From NCBI GenBank assembly GCA_040881785.1, contig JBBECO010000199.1, positions 17,183 through 81,182 on the forward strand: a stretch of 64,000 nucleotides of DNA, written 5' to 3'. Of this stretch, positions 61,494 to 64,000 are shown in pieces. Positions within the stretch are counted from its first letter, which is position 1. Every line of letters begins with the position of its first letter. The DNA is from JACDCA01 sp040881785 (GTDB taxonomy: Bacteria; Acidobacteriota; Vicinamibacteria; Vicinamibacterales; 2-12-FULL-66-21). Under the pieces are notes generated by a model. It was not told the DNA's origin. It ran no database searches and saw only the letters and a program-made list of their open reading frames with translations. The position numbers and the translations under genes were made by a program.

Positions 61494-62347
61494 GCGTGAA
61501 GGCACCCACCGAGAGGAACTTCCGCCGGGCCCGGGCGGTCAAGCCCGTGAGAAAGAAGACGGGACGGCGCCGGCTCACATGGCGGGCCGCCAGTATCGCG
61601 GGTGCGGCGGTGCTGGGTCTGTACAGCTCCTACCGCGCGTTCGACCTGGTGCTGCACGCCTCCGCGCTGCAGGTGAGCAGGATCGCCGTGCACGGCAACG
61701 TGCGGCTGTCGAGCGGCGAGGTGAAGGCGCTCGTGGACGGCCTGCGCGGGACGAACATCATCACGGCCGACCTGCCGAAGTACCGCGTCCGGCTCCTGGA
61801 GTCGCCGTGGGTCTCGGACGTGGCGCTGCGGCGGGTCCTGCCGTCCACCGTCGAGGTCTTCGTCTCGGAGCGGCGACCCATCGGCTTGTGCCGGCTGGGG
61901 ACGCAGATCTATCTGATCGACCGCACCGGCTTCCTGATCGACGAGTTGGGGCCGCAGTATGCCGAGTTCGATCTGCCGATCATCACCGGCCTGGTGCGCG
62001 CGCCGTCGTCGGGAGCGCCCGCGATCGACGAGGCGCGCGTGGATCTGGCCGCGCGCCTGATCGACGGCCTGGCGCCCAGAACCGACCTGGGGAAGCGGGT
62101 GTCGGAGATCGACGTCTCGAACCTGTACGACGCCGTGGTGCTGCTCGACAACGATCCGGCGCTGCTGCACCTCGGGGACGAGAAGTTCCTGGAGCGGCTG
62201 CACGCGTACGTGGAGCTGGCGGCGACGCTGCGGGAGACGGTGCCGGAGATCGACTACGTGGACATGCGATTCGACGATCGGATCTACGTCCGTCCGATCG
62301 GGTCGGACGTGGTGCGGATGGCCGGCCGGCCGCCCGCGGGGAATTAG
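61490..62347 (+). CDS. ftsQ: Cell division protein FtsQ (POTRA domain)
   Basis: This 285-residue bitopic protein has a basic cytosolic N-terminus of about 35 residues and one membrane helix (about 38-60). The POTRA domain begins QVSRIAVHGNVRLSSGEVKA, and the FtsQ domain follows with SPWVSDVALRRVLPSTVEVF, VSERRPIGL and YVDMRFDDRIYVRP at the end. It links FtsA-FtsZ with the periplasmic divisome. The gene is tightly packed between murC (overlap) and ftsA (9 bp). Confidence 0.93.
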   Translation: MSVKAPTERNFRRARAVKPVRKKTGRRRLTWRAASIAGAAVLGLYSSYRAFDLVLHASALQVSRIAVHGNVRLSSGEVKALVDGLRGTNIITADLPKYRVRLLESPWVSDVALRRVLPSTVEVFVSERRPIGLCRLGTQIYLIDRTGFLIDELGPQYAEFDLPIITGLVRAPSSGAPAIDEARVDLAARLIDGLAPRTDLGKRVSEIDVSNLYDAVVLLDNDPALLHLGDEKFLERLHAYVELAATLRETVPEIDYVDMRFDDRIYVRPIGSDVVRMAGRPPAGN

Positions 62348-62356
62348 AGGGAACCT

Positions 62357-63592
62357 ATGGCGCGGAAGGAACGGTATCTCGTCGGGCTGGACGTCGGGAC
62401 GTCGAAGATCACGGCGATCGTCGGTGAGACCACCGACGACGGCGGCCTCGACATCATCGGCATCGGTCTCGCCGACTCGAAGGGGATCCGGCGGGGGGTC
62501 GTCGTCAATCTGGAGGCCGCGGTCGAGTCGATCAAGAAGGCGATCGACGAAGCGGAGCTGACCGCGGGCGTCGAGATCGACTCGGTGCATCTCGCGCTGT
62601 CGGGCGCACACGTGAAGGCCTTCAACAGCCGCGGCGTGGTGGCCGTGGCGGGCAAGAACCGCGAGGTCACGCGCGAAGACGTCCGGCGGGCGATCGACGC
62701 CGCCAAGGCCGTCGCGCTGCCGAGCGGCCGCGAGATCCTCCACGTGCTGCCGCAGGACTTCGTCGTGGACGAGCAGGACGGCATCGGGGCGCCGGTCGGG
62801 ATGACCGGCTCACGGCTGGAGGTCAACGTCCATGTCGTCACCGGCAGCGCCTCCTCGACGCAGAACACCGTCGCGTGCGTGAATCGCGCCGGCGTGGCGG
62901 TCGTCGAGACCGTGCTCGAGCAGCTGGCGGCGAGCGAAGCGGTCCTGACACAGGACGAGAAGGAACTGGGCGTCGCGCTGGTGGACATCGGCGGCGGCAC
63001 GACCGACTTCGCCATTTTCGAGCGCGGCAGTCTCTGGCATACCGGCGTCGTGGCGGTGGGCGGGGATCACTTCACCAACGACATCGCCGTCGGGCTCCGG
63101 ACGCCGATTCCGGACGCCGAGAAGATCAAGCGCCGGTGCGGCTGCGCGCTGTCGGCGATGGTGGACGAAGACGAAACGATGGACGTCGCCAGCGTCGGCG
63201 GGCGCAAGTCCCGCGTCATGGCCCGCCGGATCCTGTCCGAGATCCTCCAGCCGCGGGCCGAGGAGATCTTCCACTTGCTGTGGGACGAGATCCGCAAGGC
63301 CGGCTTCGAGAAGTCGCTGAACTCGGGCATCGTGCTCACCGGCGGCGGCGCCCTGCTCGACGGGATGTCCGAGATCGCCGAGCAGATCTTCGACCTGCCG
63401 ATCCGCCGCGGGACGCCCGCCGGTGTAGGCGGGCTCGCCGACCACGTCAACAGTCCGGCGTTCGCGACCGCCGTCGGTCTGGTCATGTATGCGCACCGGA
63501 ACCAGGCGGGCATGGCGCCGCAGGCCGTCGGCGCCGGGGCGTTCAGCAGGGTCACCGGCCGGCTTCGCGGCCTGTTCAAGGAATTTCTGTGA
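62357..63592 (+). CDS. ftsA: Cell division protein FtsA
   Basis: This 411-residue actin-fold ATPase has VGLDVGTSKITAIVGE at the N-terminus and GRRIRRGVVVNLEAAVESI-type segments. The 1C subdomain reads HLALSGAHVKAFNSRG. Other conserved parts are VDIGGGTTDFAIFERG for the phosphate-2 loop, VLTGGGALLDGM for the adenosine loop, and the amphipathic ending VTGRLRGLFKEFL, which serves as membrane anchor. It tethers FtsZ to the membrane. A Shine-Dalgarno GAGGGA precedes the ATG. Confidence 0.96.
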   Translation: MARKERYLVGLDVGTSKITAIVGETTDDGGLDIIGIGLADSKGIRRGVVVNLEAAVESIKKAIDEAELTAGVEIDSVHLALSGAHVKAFNSRGVVAVAGKNREVTREDVRRAIDAAKAVALPSGREILHVLPQDFVVDEQDGIGAPVGMTGSRLEVNVHVVTGSASSTQNTVACVNRAGVAVVETVLEQLAASEAVLTQDEKELGVALVDIGGGTTDFAIFERGSLWHTGVVAVGGDHFTNDIAVGLRTPIPDAEKIKRRCGCALSAMVDEDETMDVASVGGRKSRVMARRILSEILQPRAEEIFHLLWDEIRKAGFEKSLNSGIVLTGGGALLDGMSEIAEQIFDLPIRRGTPAGVGGLADHVNSPAFATAVGLVMYAHRNQAGMAPQAVGAGAFSRVTGRLRGLFKEFL

Positions 63593-63614
63593 CGGATTCA
63601 CGTATCGGGTGGCT

Positions 63615-63630
63615 TCCGCCTTCAGGCGGA
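63615..63630. repeat. TCCGCC-TTCA-GGCGGA hairpin in the ftsA-ftsZ gap
   Basis: A perfect 6-bp stem with a TTCA tetraloop lies midway in the 56-bp gap between ftsA and ftsZ, ending 8 bp before the ftsZ Shine-Dalgarno. It may modulate ftsZ expression or be another dispersed repeat. Confidence 0.55.
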
Positions 63631-63648
63631 CGCGAGGGGGGAGGCGTA

Positions 63649-64000
63649 ATGGCTGACAGGAAACACAACGACGCGGCATCGCTGCGGTTGAAGCTCGACG
63701 AAGACGCACGCAGTGGCGCCCGCATCAAGGTCATCGGGGTGGGCGGCGGCGGCAGCAATGCCGTGAACCGCATGGTGGCCTCCGGTCTGGACGGCGTGGA
63801 ATTCATCGTCGCCAACACCGACCTGCAGTCGCTGCGGCTCAATCCCGCGCCGAACAAGCTGCAAATCGGCGCCAAGCTGACCAAGGGGCTCGGCGCCGGC
63901 GCCGATCCGAACGTCGGGCGGCAGGCCGCGCTCGAGGACACCGAGAAGCTGATCGAGGCCCTCGACGGCGCCGACATGGTGTTCGTCACCACGGGGCTCG
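63649..64000 (+). CDS. ftsZ: Cell division protein FtsZ (3' end outside window)
   Basis: The first 117 residues are present. A short variable N-terminus is followed by ARIKVIGVGGGGSNAVNRMV, VEFIVANTDLQSLRL, LTKGLGAGADPNVGRQAALE and DGADMVFVTTGL, the opening of the tubulin-like GTPase domain. The GTP-binding tubulin signature GGGTGTG lies just past the window edge. A strong Shine-Dalgarno (GGGGGGAGG) precedes the ATG. FtsZ forms the division ring and is the last dcw gene visible. Confidence 0.98.
   Translation, partial: MADRKHNDAASLRLKLDEDARSGARIKVIGVGGGGSNAVNRMVASGLDGVEFIVANTDLQSLRLNPAPNKLQIGAKLTKGLGAGADPNVGRQAALEDTEKLIEALDGADMVFVTTGL

Overview
The window is a GC-rich, gene-dense bacterial chromosome segment. 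A lineage in the Acidobacteriota (Vicinamibacteria-like) is my best guess. The reasons are the high GC content, the single-chain 2-oxoacid dehydrogenase E1, the secreted protein with a repeated C-terminal domain, and the many short intergenic palindromes and micro-repeats. This placement rests on general recognition, not on a database search. Two 100-N runs show the sequence is a scaffold, probably from a metagenome or draft assembly.

Bases 1-4900 (+ strand) hold the end of a gas-vesicle-type operon. In order these are a double-length ArsA/Get3-like ATPase (5' end missing), a GvpL/F protein, a GvpA/J/M-family protein with an unusual N-terminal extension, a second GvpL/F, GvpK and a diacylglycerol-kinase-family protein. 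Almost every junction overlaps. Bases 4900-13500 are housekeeping and mixed genes: a secreted beta-propeller, a fused E1 alpha/beta dehydrogenase with a probable leaderless promoter, a cupin, an atypical SDR, a rhomboid protease, an MFS exporter, the lipid II flippase MurJ and a GatB/YqeY-domain protein.

Bases 13500-48260 (almost all - strand) form a roughly 35-kb surface-glycan locus. It contains GT4, GT2, GT9 and other glycosyltransferases, five polytopic GT39/PMT-like membrane enzymes, four polyprenyl-phosphate-sugar-synthase-like GT2 proteins, a Wzx-type flippase, two NAD-dependent epimerases, a DegT aminotransferase, a polysaccharide deacetylase, a GNAT acyltransferase, two methyltransferases and three radical SAM enzymes. 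The likely logic is that GT2 enzymes charge polyprenyl phosphate with sugars, the flippase moves intermediates out, and GT39-type enzymes transfer the sugars outside. The radical SAM proteins may install unusual modifications.

Bases 48380-64000 (+ strand) are the division and cell-wall (dcw) cluster: promoter, MraZ operator, mraZ, rsmH, ftsL, ftsI, murE, murF, mraY, murD, ftsW, murG, murC, ftsQ, ftsA and the start of ftsZ. murB and ddl are absent from their usual place between murC and ftsQ. MurE carries the DNPR motif of meso-diaminopimelate-adding enzymes.

The most unusual non-coding signal is a set of short tandem repeats (7-9 bp units, each site with its own unit sequence) sitting at or overlapping stop codons. 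At three sites an inverted copy of the same unit follows, so the array can fold into a long hairpin. One of these fills the only long gap in the otherwise tightly packed dcw operon. Two further palindrome classes are also present, one of them inserted in frame inside a coding region.
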